Assembly (NCBI GenBank): GCA_038202925.1
Contig: JBBREM010000002.1
Coordinates: 1 to 55,321 of the forward strand
DNA length: 55,321 bases
From: JAEVZK01 sp038202925
GTDB lineage: Bacteria > Armatimonadota > Fimbriimonadia > Fimbriimonadales > Fimbriimonadaceae
Reading direction: 5' to 3'
Below, in pieces: positions 7,573 through 16,061 of the stretch; positions within the stretch are counted from its first letter, which is position 1; every line of letters begins with the position of its first letter. The position numbers and the translations under genes were made by a program. The notes beneath the pieces are model-generated. The model was not told the DNA's origin. It made no database searches and saw only the letters and a list, made by a program, of their open reading frames with translations.

Positions 7573-8691
7573 CTACTTGCCGATTACCGCTTTCGAAATT
7601 ACGAGCTTCTGAATTTCGCTCGCCCCTTCACCGATCTCGGTGAGCTTGGCATCGCGCCACAGCTTCTCGATGAGGAAGTCGGGCGTCAGGCCGCGGCCGC
7701 CGTGGATTTGGAGCATCTCGTTGGTCACTTTCTTCGCCGTATCCGACGCGAAGAGCTTAGCGAAGCTGCTTTCCTTGACGACCGGGAGGCCTTGGTCGTA
7801 CATCCATGCCGCTTTGTGAACGAGGAGGCGGGCGGCGTCGACATGCATTGCGCTTTCGGCGATCATGTTCGCAACCGACTGCATGTCGGCCAGGCGGCGA
7901 TTGAACTGCTGGCGCTGCTTAGAGTAGGCAATACCTTCTTCAAGTGCCTTCTCAGCGATGCCCAGCGCCATACCGCCGATGCCGATGCGGCCGCGATAGA
8001 GGAGGGAGATCACCTGCTCAAAGTTGCCCGGCGTGTGCCAGCCGATCGCATCGACGAGATCGAATTTGGAAGTCCACGAAGCGGAAACTGATGCGACTGG
8101 AATGCGCTGCAGATTTTGAAAGCCGGGCTGATCGCGCTCGACGAAGAAAGCGGTGAGCTCGGTCTCACTGATTCGGGCGATGATAACGAACAGCTTGGCA
8201 AAGCCGCCGTTCGTGATGAACATCTTCTGGCCGTTGAGCTTGTAATAGCCGGGGCGGTCAGAGATCGGCGTCGCGAAAGTCTTGACTCGGCGGGCGTCCG
8301 AGCCAGCGTCCGGCTCGGTGAGGCCCCACGCCATCGGCATGTCGCCGGTGAGCACACCTGGCAGGTATTTGGCGCGCTGTTCCTCGTTGGCGAAGTGCTC
8401 GAAGTGGGAGAGGCAGAGCGCGTTGATCGCCGCTACATTCATCGAAAGCGCCGGATCGGCCTTGGCGAGGATGCGGACCAATTCGGCGTAGGTGCCGCAC
8501 GAGTGCCCTCGGCCGCCAAATTCCTTGGGAAGCACGCAGCTCGTGATCCCGAGCTTCGCGGTGCGCTTCCAGATATCGTCGGGAAAGGTCGACTTTTCCC
8601 ACTCTCGGGTGAACGGCGCGACGCAATCGTCGGCAAACCGCTGCACGTCTGCCAGGAACTGCTTCTCTTCATCGTTGAAGGTGAGGACCAT
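7573..8691 (-). CDS. Acyl-CoA dehydrogenase
   Basis: A FAD-dependent enzyme that introduces the alpha-beta double bond in an acyl-CoA thioester. The 372 residues cover the N-terminal helical domain, the middle beta domain (WGLTEPDAGSDA, FITNGG) and the C-terminal helical domain (RQQFNRRLADMQ, QIHGGRGLTPDFLIEKLWRD). The catalytic base is the Glu in EGASEIQ near the C-terminus, as in short/medium-chain and branched-chain enzymes. Substrate chain length cannot be read from sequence. The ATG at 8691 lies 8 nt after a TAAACT box inside a palindrome, and the gene faces the redoxin gene at 8731. Confidence 0.95.
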   Translation of the reverse strand: MVLTFNDEEKQFLADVQRFADDCVAPFTREWEKSTFPDDIWKRTAKLGITSCVLPKEFGGRGHSCGTYAELVRILAKADPALSMNVAAINALCLSHFEHFANEEQRAKYLPGVLTGDMPMAWGLTEPDAGSDARRVKTFATPISDRPGYYKLNGQKMFITNGGFAKLFVIIARISETELTAFFVERDQPGFQNLQRIPVASVSASWTSKFDLVDAIGWHTPGNFEQVISLLYRGRIGIGGMALGIAEKALEEGIAYSKQRQQFNRRLADMQSVANMIAESAMHVDAARLLVHKAAWMYDQGLPVVKESSFAKLFASDTAKKVTNEMLQIHGGRGLTPDFLIEKLWRDAKLTEIGEGASEIQKLVISKAVIGK

Positions 8692-8705
8692 GTGGCCTGA
8701 GTTTA
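8692..8705 (-). promoter_or_regulatory. TANNNT box of the acyl-CoA dehydrogenase gene
   Basis: TAAACT on the minus strand (8705-8700) ends 8 nt before the ATG at 8691, leaving almost no leader. It lies inside the palindrome 8696-8711. Confidence 0.45.
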
Positions 8706-8711
8706 CTCAGG
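8696..8711. promoter_or_regulatory. CCTGAGT-TT-ACTCAGG palindrome, candidate operator
   Basis: Two perfect 7-bp arms separated by two bases, in the 39 bp between the divergent starts at 8691 and 8731. It covers the -10-like box of the acyl-CoA dehydrogenase gene and lies just upstream of the TAGACT box of the redoxin gene, so one bound protein could control both. Which regulator binds is unknown. Confidence 0.5.
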
Positions 8712-8718
8712 CAGCGCG

Positions 8719-8730
8719 TAGACTAGACCA
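8719..8730 (+). promoter_or_regulatory. TANNNT box of the redoxin gene
   Basis: TAGACT (8719-8724) lies 6 nt before the GTG at 8731. There is no Shine-Dalgarno between them, which suggests a leaderless transcript. Confidence 0.45.
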
Positions 8731-9237
8731 GTGGTTGGTCTTCTTCTCCTGGGCCTATCTCGGATGGTCGTACCCGATCTGACGGGCAAGCCAGTGCGCG
8801 TCTTTCCATCCGAGGCGAAGAAGGGAGTCGTCGTTTTCTTTGTGCTCGCTGAATGTCCGATCGCGAATGCCTTCGCGCCCGAGATGACGCGCATCGCGAA
8901 CGCCTACGGCAAAAGGGGTTGGAAATTCTATCTGGCTTACACCGAGCAGCCGGCGGCGAGTCACCACAGGGACTTCGGATTCACCTTTCCTGGCCTCGTC
9001 GACCGAACAGGCGACTTGCGACGATTTGCCGGTGCCACGGTTTCGCCAGAGGCGGCGGTTTTCTCCCCGATGGGCGGGATCCTCTATCGCGGCAGGATCG
9101 ACGACGGCTATTACGGGCTTTCCCAGAAGCGGGCGGTGCGAGTTCACGACGTGCGCTTGGCCCTAGATGCGCTCTCGTCCGGCAAACGTGCACCGGCGGG
9201 ACGCACCCAGGCGATCGGCTGCGTCTTGCCGAAGTAA
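8731..9237 (+). CDS. Redoxin/AhpC-TSA family protein
   Basis: A thioredoxin-fold protein of 168 residues. It has a short hydrophobic N-terminus, the strand FFVLAECPIANAFAPEM, whose single Cys in ECPI replaces the CxxC motif, a central region with VSPEAAVFSP as the cis-proline loop, and a second conserved Cys in the C-terminal TQAIGCVLP. The CPIxNxxAPE plus AIGCxxP pattern is seen in redoxin proteins of environmental bacteria, often near cytochromes. GTG at 8731 is the first start after an in-frame stop and has a TANNNT box upstream. An ATG at 8764 would remove the hydrophobic start. Confidence 0.78.
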   Translation: MVGLLLLGLSRMVVPDLTGKPVRVFPSEAKKGVVVFFVLAECPIANAFAPEMTRIANAYGKRGWKFYLAYTEQPAASHHRDFGFTFPGLVDRTGDLRRFAGATVSPEAAVFSPMGGILYRGRIDDGYYGLSQKRAVRVHDVRLALDALSSGKRAPAGRTQAIGCVLPK

Positions 9238-9318
9238 GCTACGATGCGATTTCGACGAAGTTTGCCCGCCAGTGCCCGAATGCGCAGGAACTTGCCGTTC
9301 GTCAGAAAAACATAGCCC

Positions 9319-10026
9319 ATGAAGTATCTGAGATCCCTTGTCGTCTTTGTCCTCCTGATTGCAGCCACAGTCGTGCTCGCCGACGAGTTCGACATCCATT
9401 GCGCCAACATCGGGATCCTGACGGATCGGAAGGTGCAGGCCGACATGGGGGTGACGCAATTGCAGCGCGACAACATGAACACGTTCGCCAACGCGTACAA
9501 CCGGCAAATGCAGTCGTACAGCGGACACCAGTTGACCTCGGCTGAGCAAAAGCAGGCGATGGCGGCGGGAGAACAGTTTAAAAGGCAGGTTCTCACCGTC
9601 CTTACAGGACCGCAGGTCAAACGGCTTCGCGAGTTGAATCTTCAAGCCGCCGGGCTGATCGGGCTGCTCGATCCGATCGTAGCGACACGAGTCGGGATGA
9701 GCGCGGCGCAGCAGAAGCAGTTCACCAGCGCGTATTCCACGGGCAAGACAAGCGCCGCTCGCATCCTGGCCGACGCCATTGCGCCGATCGTCAAGAAGTA
9801 CCAGCAGCTCGCGGCCCCTTACAAGGGCAAAGAGAAGCAGAACGCGGCCAAGCTCGAACAACTGAAGAAGGGATACGTCGCCGAAGTCGACGCCAAGCAA
9901 AAATCCGTCGCTCCTCGCGTCAATGCTATCACCAAGGCGACCGAGCAAAAGCTTCGCGCCTCGCTGACCGCCCAGCAGCGCGCCACCTGGCTTGCCCTCG
10001 AGGGAAAGAAGTTCGTCCCGAAGTAA
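9319..10026 (+). CDS. Secreted helical protein with LTxxQ-like motifs, unknown function
   Basis: A 235-residue protein with a signal peptide (LVVFVLLIAATVVLA). The mature part is almost entirely helical and rich in Gln, Lys and Ala. Three segments recall the LTxxQ motif of Spy/CpxP-like periplasmic chaperones (MGVTQLQRDNM, MSAAQQKQF, LTAQQRATWLALEG). No catalytic motif is visible. It stands alone between the redoxin gene and the convergent GNAT gene. Spy-like is a structural resemblance only. Confidence 0.75.
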   Translation: MKYLRSLVVFVLLIAATVVLADEFDIHCANIGILTDRKVQADMGVTQLQRDNMNTFANAYNRQMQSYSGHQLTSAEQKQAMAAGEQFKRQVLTVLTGPQVKRLRELNLQAAGLIGLLDPIVATRVGMSAAQQKQFTSAYSTGKTSAARILADAIAPIVKKYQQLAAPYKGKEKQNAAKLEQLKKGYVAEVDAKQKSVAPRVNAITKATEQKLRASLTAQQRATWLALEGKKFVPK

Positions 10027-10126
10027 AGCAAGCGGGAATACGGGGTATCCGGGTCAGGTTGCGTGGAAGGAACCTAGTGGTGATGCGGGGGTTCACAACC
10101 AGCCGCCCGGGCCTTCGCTCACCATT

Positions 10127-10558
10127 TTAGAGGTCTTTGACCATCTTTCGATGCTCAATCGTAACCTCTATGAACGGATCGCCGATCAGTTGGTAGCCAA
10201 GTGCCAAGTAGAACGGCACGACAGGTTCACGGGCGCTTAGCTCTATCTGGGTGTAGTTCCAGCTGGTAGCCCAATCCTCGCTAGCCTTCACAAGCTGTTT
10301 CCCCAGACCCTGTCCTTGCAGATCAGGTTCGACTGCGACCTGCCGCATCTTCACGACGCTGCAGTTGATCGGGGTCATCACGAGGCAGCCAACAACCTTC
10401 TCAGCCTCAAGGGCGACAATGTGCCCGTCGCGGGACTCGTCAGCTAGTTCTTCGTCGGTGAATTCAAGGCCCAGGGGGTGTCGGAGGATGCGGTGTCTTA
10501 TCTCGACGGCTTGCCAATACGCCTCCGACCTGTGGGCGACAACGATGATCTCGACCAC
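10127..10558 (-). CDS. GNAT N-acetyltransferase
   Basis: A single-domain acetyltransferase of 143 residues. The acetyl-CoA loop is QVAVEPDLQGQGLGKQL, followed by the terminal VPFYLALGYQ typical of GNAT proteins. The start is placed at GTG 10558, 4 nt after the topA stop and with GGAAG about 7 nt upstream; the frame upstream of it only reads the topA 3' end. The pair is therefore probably translationally coupled. The substrate is unknown; coupling to topA suggests co-expression, not necessarily TopA acetylation. Confidence 0.87.
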   Translation of the reverse strand: MVEIIVVAHRSEAYWQAVEIRHRILRHPLGLEFTDEELADESRDGHIVALEAEKVVGCLVMTPINCSVVKMRQVAVEPDLQGQGLGKQLVKASEDWATSWNYTQIELSAREPVVPFYLALGYQLIGDPFIEVTIEHRKMVKDL

Positions 10559-10562
10559 TGCC

Positions 10563-13259
10563 CTACTTCCGTCGCGCCGTCGCTTTCCGCACCGGCTTCT
10601 TGGCGGTCTTGCGGCGGACGAATTTGGTCGAGGGACCGGCCTCACGCTTGCGATGGATCAGGGCCATCGCCTCTTCGGGCGTGATGCTTTCAGGGTCCTT
10701 CCCCTTGGGCAGAGTCGCATTGATTTCGCCATCCGTCACGTAAGGTCCGAACCGTCCGGCGAGAACCCGTACTGAACCGGCGGCCCCTTCGAGCTTTCCG
10801 AATTCCTGGATCGGGCCGGTCGATTTCGATTGCGCCCTGCTTCCCTTGGGCTGCTTAAGAATTTCGAGGGCTTCGTCCACTCCCAGGCGCTCGCCAGCGC
10901 GCCAGTCTTCGATGTTTCTGATCTCCGAACCGCATTGGACGTAGGGACCGTACTTGCCGATTCTGAAGGTGATTTCTTCTGCGGTCTCCGGGTTCTTCCC
11001 GATGGTGCGCGGGAGTTCTGCGAGGAAGTTCAAATCCTCTTGGGACAGGCTGCGGGGATCCACGCCTTGCGGCAGCGATATCCAACGCGGCTTGTCTTTG
11101 CGCTCGATCTCCTCGGGCGTGCGCTCGACTTCCAAATAGAACCCGGCACGCTGCTTCAGAAGAAGCTTGCGGCCCGTGATCGGATCGAAGCCGATCGATT
11201 CGGCGGGAGCGGCCTTCTGGCTCAGGAGCTCAAGGGCCTTCTCCACAGTAAGGTCGGCGGGGGCTAGGTCTTCGGGAACGTTCGCGTAACGCTTATTGTT
11301 GTCTTCGCCAAGTTGCAGGAAAGGAGCGCCGTCCTTACCATTGCGCACGACGATCGGCTCGCCTGATTCGGGATGATTGCCGACGAAAACATTCGGATAG
11401 GGGATTTCGCGCCTGCGTTCGTCGACCAGCTTCTTTAGGCCGGGCTTGCCATTCTCACCGAGAAAGAAATCGCGCAGGTAGCCCTTGGCATCACACTTCC
11501 CTTCCGAAATTTCATCGAGCACCTCGTCCATCCGGGCGGTGAAGCCGAGCTCCATAAATTCCGTGAAGCTGCCTTCGAGGACATCCATGGCGAGGAAGGC
11601 TTTGAAGGTCGGGATGAGCTGCTTGCCCGCTTTTCGCACGTAGCCGCGATCCACGATAACCGCCAGAATGCTCGCGTAGGTGGATGGCCGGCCTATGCCC
11701 AGCTCTTCGAGGCGCTTGATGAGGCTTGCGTCGGTGAAGCGGGCGGGCGGCTTGGTCTCGTGCCCGGCGGGCTCGATCTTGAGCAACTGCACCTCCATGC
11801 CTTCTTTGAGGGACGGCAGGCGGCGCTCGCCTTCTTTCTCGCTGTCGTCGTCTTGGCTTTCCGTGTAGACGCGGCGGAAGCCGTCGAAGAGTATCTGTTT
11901 CCCCGTGGTGCGGAATATCAGTTCCTCGGCCTTGTCGCCCGCCATCACTCCGGCGCTGCGGCCTAGCGCAACAGCGATCTCGGCCTCCGTTTTGAGGACT
12001 CGCGCCGGCTTCATCTGGCAAGCGAGCGTGCGCTTCCATATCAGCTCGTAAATTTTCCGCTGATCCTCGTTCAGATACTTCGCGACGTTCTGGGGCCGGC
12101 GGGCCACATCGGTCGGGCGTATCGCCTCGTGGGCTTCTTGAGCGTTGCGGACCTTGTTGGTGTACTGGACCGGCTTGTCAGGAAGGCAGTCGGGGTACTC
12201 CTGCTTGATATGCGAGCGGATGTTCTCGATCGCCTGCGAGGAAAGCGTGAGCGAGTCCGTGCGCATGTAGGTGATCAAGCCGACTTGCTCGCCGCCGATC
12301 TCGATGCCCTCGTATAGCGTCTGCGCGATCCGCATCGTGCGGTCGGCGCTGTAGTTAAATTTGCGGTTGGCGTCCTGCTGGAGGGTCGTGGTCATGAAGG
12401 GAGGCGCTGGCTTTTCTTGTGCCTCGGTCGCGGTGACCGATTTGACGATCCACGGCTTCGCTGCTCGGGCGAGTTCGGCAAGGGCTTTCGCCTGCGCCTC
12501 GTTTAGGAGCAAGGCGTTTTGGCGCTTGAGCTGGCCGGTTGTATCGTCGAAGTCGGCGCCGGTGGCGACCTTCTGGCCATCGACCGACCGAAGGTCGGCA
12601 GGAAAGGGGATCTCGGCCGCTTGCAGCTCGGCCTTAAGGTCCCAGTAGGCGCCGCTGCGGAAGTTTCTTCGCTGAATCTCGCGCTCGACGATCAGTTTGA
12701 CCGCCGGGCTCTGCACTCTGCCTGCGCTGAGATTCTTCGTCACACGCGACCAGAGAACTGGCGAAAGCGTGTAGCCGTACAGGCGGTCGAGAATGCGCCG
12801 GGTTTCTTGAGCCTCGACCAGTTTTTCGTCGATTTGACGCGGGTGATCGAGGGCGTGCAAGATCGCCTCGCGGGTGATCTCGTGGAAGGCGATACGCTGT
12901 ACGTTCACCGTCTTGCCCGGCTTCAATACCTGCAGCAGATGCCAAGAAATGGACTCGCCTTCTCGATCTTCATCAGTCGCGAGCACGAGGGTGTCCTTCC
13001 CTTTCATCGCCTCGCGCAGCTTCTTGACCTGAGCCGCCTTCTCTCGGGGCACCTCGTAGATCGGCTCGAAATTGTTGTCGATGTCGACGGCGTAATCCGC
13101 CCACCATTTCTTTTTCAGCTCGTCGGGAAGCTCGCGGCCGTTCGCGGGCAGATCGCGGATATGCCCGACGCTTGCCTGGACGTCGTAATCGCTGCCGAGG
13201 TAGCTGCCAATCGTCTTGGCCTTGGCCGGCGATTCAACAATGACGAGTTTTTTGGCCAT
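10563..13259 (-). CDS. topA: DNA topoisomerase I (type IA)
   Basis: Relaxes negative supercoils. The 898-residue enzyme has the N-terminal TOPRIM domain (KLVIVESPAKAKTI; acidic triad region DEDREGE, 96-102), the type IA gate domains with NLSAGRVQSPAV, and the catalytic tyrosine Y331 in LITYMRTDS. The C-terminus carries no C4 zinc fingers. It has instead three or more zinc-free repeats of the FGPYV type (IGKYGPYVQCG, AGRFGPYVTDG) and a Lys/Arg-rich tail, the arrangement known from actinobacteria, cyanobacteria and others. The ATG follows a leader with GGGGAGAG about 15 nt upstream. The downstream GNAT gene is coupled. Confidence 0.97.
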   Translation of the reverse strand: MAKKLVIVESPAKAKTIGSYLGSDYDVQASVGHIRDLPANGRELPDELKKKWWADYAVDIDNNFEPIYEVPREKAAQVKKLREAMKGKDTLVLATDEDREGESISWHLLQVLKPGKTVNVQRIAFHEITREAILHALDHPRQIDEKLVEAQETRRILDRLYGYTLSPVLWSRVTKNLSAGRVQSPAVKLIVEREIQRRNFRSGAYWDLKAELQAAEIPFPADLRSVDGQKVATGADFDDTTGQLKRQNALLLNEAQAKALAELARAAKPWIVKSVTATEAQEKPAPPFMTTTLQQDANRKFNYSADRTMRIAQTLYEGIEIGGEQVGLITYMRTDSLTLSSQAIENIRSHIKQEYPDCLPDKPVQYTNKVRNAQEAHEAIRPTDVARRPQNVAKYLNEDQRKIYELIWKRTLACQMKPARVLKTEAEIAVALGRSAGVMAGDKAEELIFRTTGKQILFDGFRRVYTESQDDDSEKEGERRLPSLKEGMEVQLLKIEPAGHETKPPARFTDASLIKRLEELGIGRPSTYASILAVIVDRGYVRKAGKQLIPTFKAFLAMDVLEGSFTEFMELGFTARMDEVLDEISEGKCDAKGYLRDFFLGENGKPGLKKLVDERRREIPYPNVFVGNHPESGEPIVVRNGKDGAPFLQLGEDNNKRYANVPEDLAPADLTVEKALELLSQKAAPAESIGFDPITGRKLLLKQRAGFYLEVERTPEEIERKDKPRWISLPQGVDPRSLSQEDLNFLAELPRTIGKNPETAEEITFRIGKYGPYVQCGSEIRNIEDWRAGERLGVDEALEILKQPKGSRAQSKSTGPIQEFGKLEGAAGSVRVLAGRFGPYVTDGEINATLPKGKDPESITPEEAMALIHRKREAGPSTKFVRRKTAKKPVRKATARRK

Positions 13260-13371
13260 GTGGCGTTGTGATTCTCTCCCCGAAGCGAAGGCATGCTACC
13301 GACGCGCGTTCCGGGCTGTCAAGCGCATTCCCTCGTGCCGATAGCCACGCGCCGGTATTGCCGGGACGGGT

Positions 13372-13388
13372 CCGGCACGGTTCTTGTT
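13372..13388 (+). promoter_or_regulatory. Possible sigma-54-type promoter
   Basis: CGGCACGGTTCTTGTT keeps the -24 GG and -12 G at the correct 11-bp spacing and matches GGCACG-N4-TTG; the -12 C is replaced by T. It would start transcription about 65 nt before the transglutaminase gene. No sigma-54 gene or enhancer-binding protein is visible in the window, so this is weak. Confidence 0.25.
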
Positions 13389-13463
13389 CCTAGAGTTAAG
13401 CGACAAATGTCTCAAAAAGGCATCGCCGGGTCGATCCCGGAAGTATAAAGCTCTGAGGCCTCA

Positions 13464-14879
13464 ATGAGAAAGATTTGTCTGCTGGTTGCCCTTGCCGCCT
13501 TTTCCCCCGCTCAAGCCGAGCAGACGTACCTTGGCATGTACATGAACGGGAGCAAAATCGGCTACTCGTCTTACGCATCTCATCCCGACATGCTCTCGGG
13601 AGTTCGCGTGAATCGGTCGGACAGCCGGACCGTCATGGGCGCCGGGTTGCTCGGCCAGGCAATGTCGCTCACGATCGATGGCAGCACCTGGACCAACGCC
13701 ACAAGCAAGCCGCTGAAGATGCTGTTCGTTATGACCAGCGCCGGGCGGACGCAAAAAGTGGTCGCCATATTTGGACCGAAAACGGCTGAGGTCGATGTGG
13801 TCAACGCGGGACAGAAGACGCACAAGTCGCTGCTGATCCCGAAGGACGGAACCATCGTCGACGATCCACTGACGCTGATGGTCAACAGCAGGGCCGCTCC
13901 GGGCGCGCGCCGGATCGTTTGGGTGCTCGACCCCACCACCGTCACGTTTCTCAGAAATGAAGTCGTGCTGGTCGGGAAGCGACAGACGACGGTGCGCAAC
14001 AAGCAAGTCACGGCAACGCAAGTCGACATCATCGACCCGCGGGCGACCATGAACGTTTTTGTCAGCGCCAAAGGCGATCTGATCAAGGCGAACGGGCCGA
14101 TGGGCATCGAAATGCTGCCCGAAACTAGAGAAGTTGCCCTCAAGATGGGCGGGGATGGCTACAAGCCGTCGGCTGATCTGGCGTTTGCCACCAGCATCAA
14201 GACGGACAAGCCGATCACCGATCCCACGACCCTCACGTCACTCTCGTTGCGAATCACCGGGCGCGACCTGAGCAAGGTGCCGACGGACGGATATCAGACG
14301 GTGAAAAAGGATGGCGGCTCCTGGCTCGTAACGATTCATCCGCCGAAAAACTTCGGCGACATCCTGATGCCGATCAAGCAGGCCGCCAAGGGCAAGGAGC
14401 AATGGCTGAAGGCTACGCTTCACATGCCTAGCGGCAGGCCCACATTTACAAACCTGGCGGCGAAAATCGTGAAGGGGCACGCCGATACGCTTTCCGCCGC
14501 CCTTGCCATCAAGGCTTACGTGAACGGAGCGATGCATGCCAATGCGGGAATTGGAGTTCTTCGGGACGCGAGCGAAGTCCTATCGTCCAAGGAGGGAGTT
14601 TGCCGGGATTACGCGATTCTGACGGCGACCCTCATGCGATCGGCAGGAATTCCCGCCAAGCTCGCCAGCGGCATCGTAAACTGGGAAGGCGACTTTTATT
14701 ATCACGCGTGGGTTGAAATTTGGAATGGCACTCGGTGGATCGGAATAGACTCGACCGTTCCGCAGGAACAAATCTCCGCCGCGCATGTCAAGTTGGCGGA
14801 AGGAAACGTGGAGGAAGCATTTGCCTTCACGTTTCTTGATAAAGTGAAGATTGAAGTTCTGGACGCGCAGCGCGGCTAG
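13464..14879 (+). CDS. Exported transglutaminase-like cysteine enzyme
   Basis: A secreted protein of 471 residues. The signal peptide ends near AQA at residue 18. A long beta-rich region without recognised motif follows (about 20-310). The C-terminus is a transglutaminase/protease-like core (about 320-450) with the expected triad: C380 in EGVCRDYA, H414 in YYHAWVE and D429 in GIDSTV. Bacterial proteins of this type are usually peptidases or cross-linking enzymes acting on the cell surface. The spacing to the next operon (20 nt) is short, so read-through into the PIN-TRAM gene is possible. The substrate is unknown. Confidence 0.85.
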   Translation: MRKICLLVALAAFSPAQAEQTYLGMYMNGSKIGYSSYASHPDMLSGVRVNRSDSRTVMGAGLLGQAMSLTIDGSTWTNATSKPLKMLFVMTSAGRTQKVVAIFGPKTAEVDVVNAGQKTHKSLLIPKDGTIVDDPLTLMVNSRAAPGARRIVWVLDPTTVTFLRNEVVLVGKRQTTVRNKQVTATQVDIIDPRATMNVFVSAKGDLIKANGPMGIEMLPETREVALKMGGDGYKPSADLAFATSIKTDKPITDPTTLTSLSLRITGRDLSKVPTDGYQTVKKDGGSWLVTIHPPKNFGDILMPIKQAAKGKEQWLKATLHMPSGRPTFTNLAAKIVKGHADTLSAALAIKAYVNGAMHANAGIGVLRDASEVLSSKEGVCRDYAILTATLMRSAGIPAKLASGIVNWEGDFYYHAWVEIWNGTRWIGIDSTVPQEQISAAHVKLAEGNVEEAFAFTFLDKVKIEVLDAQRG

Positions 14880-14899
14880 ATTGGTTGAAAAGGATGGGT

Positions 14900-16060
14900 A
14901 TGGTTCACCGGCTGAGAGAGGGGGGCGTCTTCGCATACGTGCGTTTAAGCGTGTTGCTGCTCTTTGGCGTCGGCGGCGGCATTCTCGCGGGCGTTCTGAG
15001 CCCGCAAATCATGCTTTTCCTATTCAAGACCATGCGCGGCAAGCCCGTCTTGCCGGCGGGGGTGGAAGAAGGTTATCCCGCGGGATATTCACCGATCAGT
15101 GTTGCTGGGCTCGTCGCCGTCGGCGTCTTTGCAGGCATGTTTGTCGGCGCGTTGATTCTGAACTCGCTTGCGCGGCTGGCCGGCAAGTGGGACCGGATGC
15201 ACATCGGCGACCGGGTGAACATCTTCCTCGGCGTTTTCGCGGGCTTCGTGGTGGCGCTCACCTTCCTCACCCTCTTTAATTCGCTGGGGCTGCAGACGAT
15301 TTATCTGCCCTTCCTCACCCTCGGCCTCACGCTTGGCTTCGCGTCCCTGTTTATCTATGCCCTGCAGTCGATGGAGGAGATTCTTCCGTGGACGATGTCG
15401 GCGACCAAGACCAAGCGGCGCGGCATCAAGATCCTCGATACCAATGTGATCATCGACGGGCGCATCTACGATGTCGCCAAAGCTGGCTTTCTCGAGGGTC
15501 AGCTCTACGTGCCGAATTTCGTCCTGGAGGAGCTGCAGCACATCGCAGACGATCATAACGGGCAGCGCCGACAACGCGGCCGGCGCGGTCTCGAAGTGCT
15601 CAAGCACATGCAGTCGGAATTTACGCTTGAGATCGGCATCTACGACAAGCACGCAACCGATCAGAACGAAGAAGTTGACTCCAAACTCATGCGCATCGCC
15701 AAGGCGATCGGCGCGGATATCGTCACGAACGACTGGAACCTCAATCGAGTGGCCACCTTGCAGGACATCGGGGTGCTTAATCTGAACGACCTGGCGCTCG
15801 CCCTCAAACCGAACGTTCTGCCCAGCGAGGCGCTGGAGCTAACGATTTCCCGAGAAGGCAATCAGTACGGCCAGGGAGTCGGCTATCTCGACGATGGCAC
15901 GATGGTCGTCGTCGAGAATGGCAAGCCGCATCTAGGCGAGACCATGGAGGTTATCGTTACCCAGGTGATCCAAACCGAACGGGGCAAGATGATTTTTGCC
16001 GAAGTCGATGTCGATGAATCCGCCGAGCCCCTGCCCCGCCGCCGCCGGGGCACCCAGTAG
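14900..16060 (+). CDS. Membrane-anchored PIN-TRAM domain protein (YacL type)
   Basis: A 386-residue protein with about four N-terminal membrane segments (residues 10-170, e.g. LLLFGVGGGILAGVL and VGVFAGMFVGALIL). A cytoplasmic PIN nuclease domain carries ILDTNVIIDGRI, E in VLEELQ and D in VTNDWNLN. A C-terminal TRAM RNA-binding domain carries GQGVGYLDDGTMVVVENG. This matches B. subtilis YacL, which likewise sits upstream of ispD and ispF. The start is taken at ATG 14900 because AAGGA precedes it; TTG 14885 and ATG 14894 are in frame. A role as membrane-associated RNase is inferred. Confidence 0.92.
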   Translation: MVHRLREGGVFAYVRLSVLLLFGVGGGILAGVLSPQIMLFLFKTMRGKPVLPAGVEEGYPAGYSPISVAGLVAVGVFAGMFVGALILNSLARLAGKWDRMHIGDRVNIFLGVFAGFVVALTFLTLFNSLGLQTIYLPFLTLGLTLGFASLFIYALQSMEEILPWTMSATKTKRRGIKILDTNVIIDGRIYDVAKAGFLEGQLYVPNFVLEELQHIADDHNGQRRQRGRRGLEVLKHMQSEFTLEIGIYDKHATDQNEEVDSKLMRIAKAIGADIVTNDWNLNRVATLQDIGVLNLNDLALALKPNVLPSEALELTISREGNQYGQGVGYLDDGTMVVVENGKPHLGETMEVIVTQVIQTERGKMIFAEVDVDESAEPLPRRRRGTQ

Positions 16061-16061
16061 C

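Noticed and set aside
9163..9948. Minus-strand 261-codon frame opposite the secreted helical protein
   Set aside because: The plus-strand frame has a signal peptide and coherent helical repeats; the antisense one does not.
12519..13271. Plus-strand 250-codon frame opposite topA
   Set aside because: Antisense to the conserved N-terminal half of topoisomerase I; no domain is recognised.
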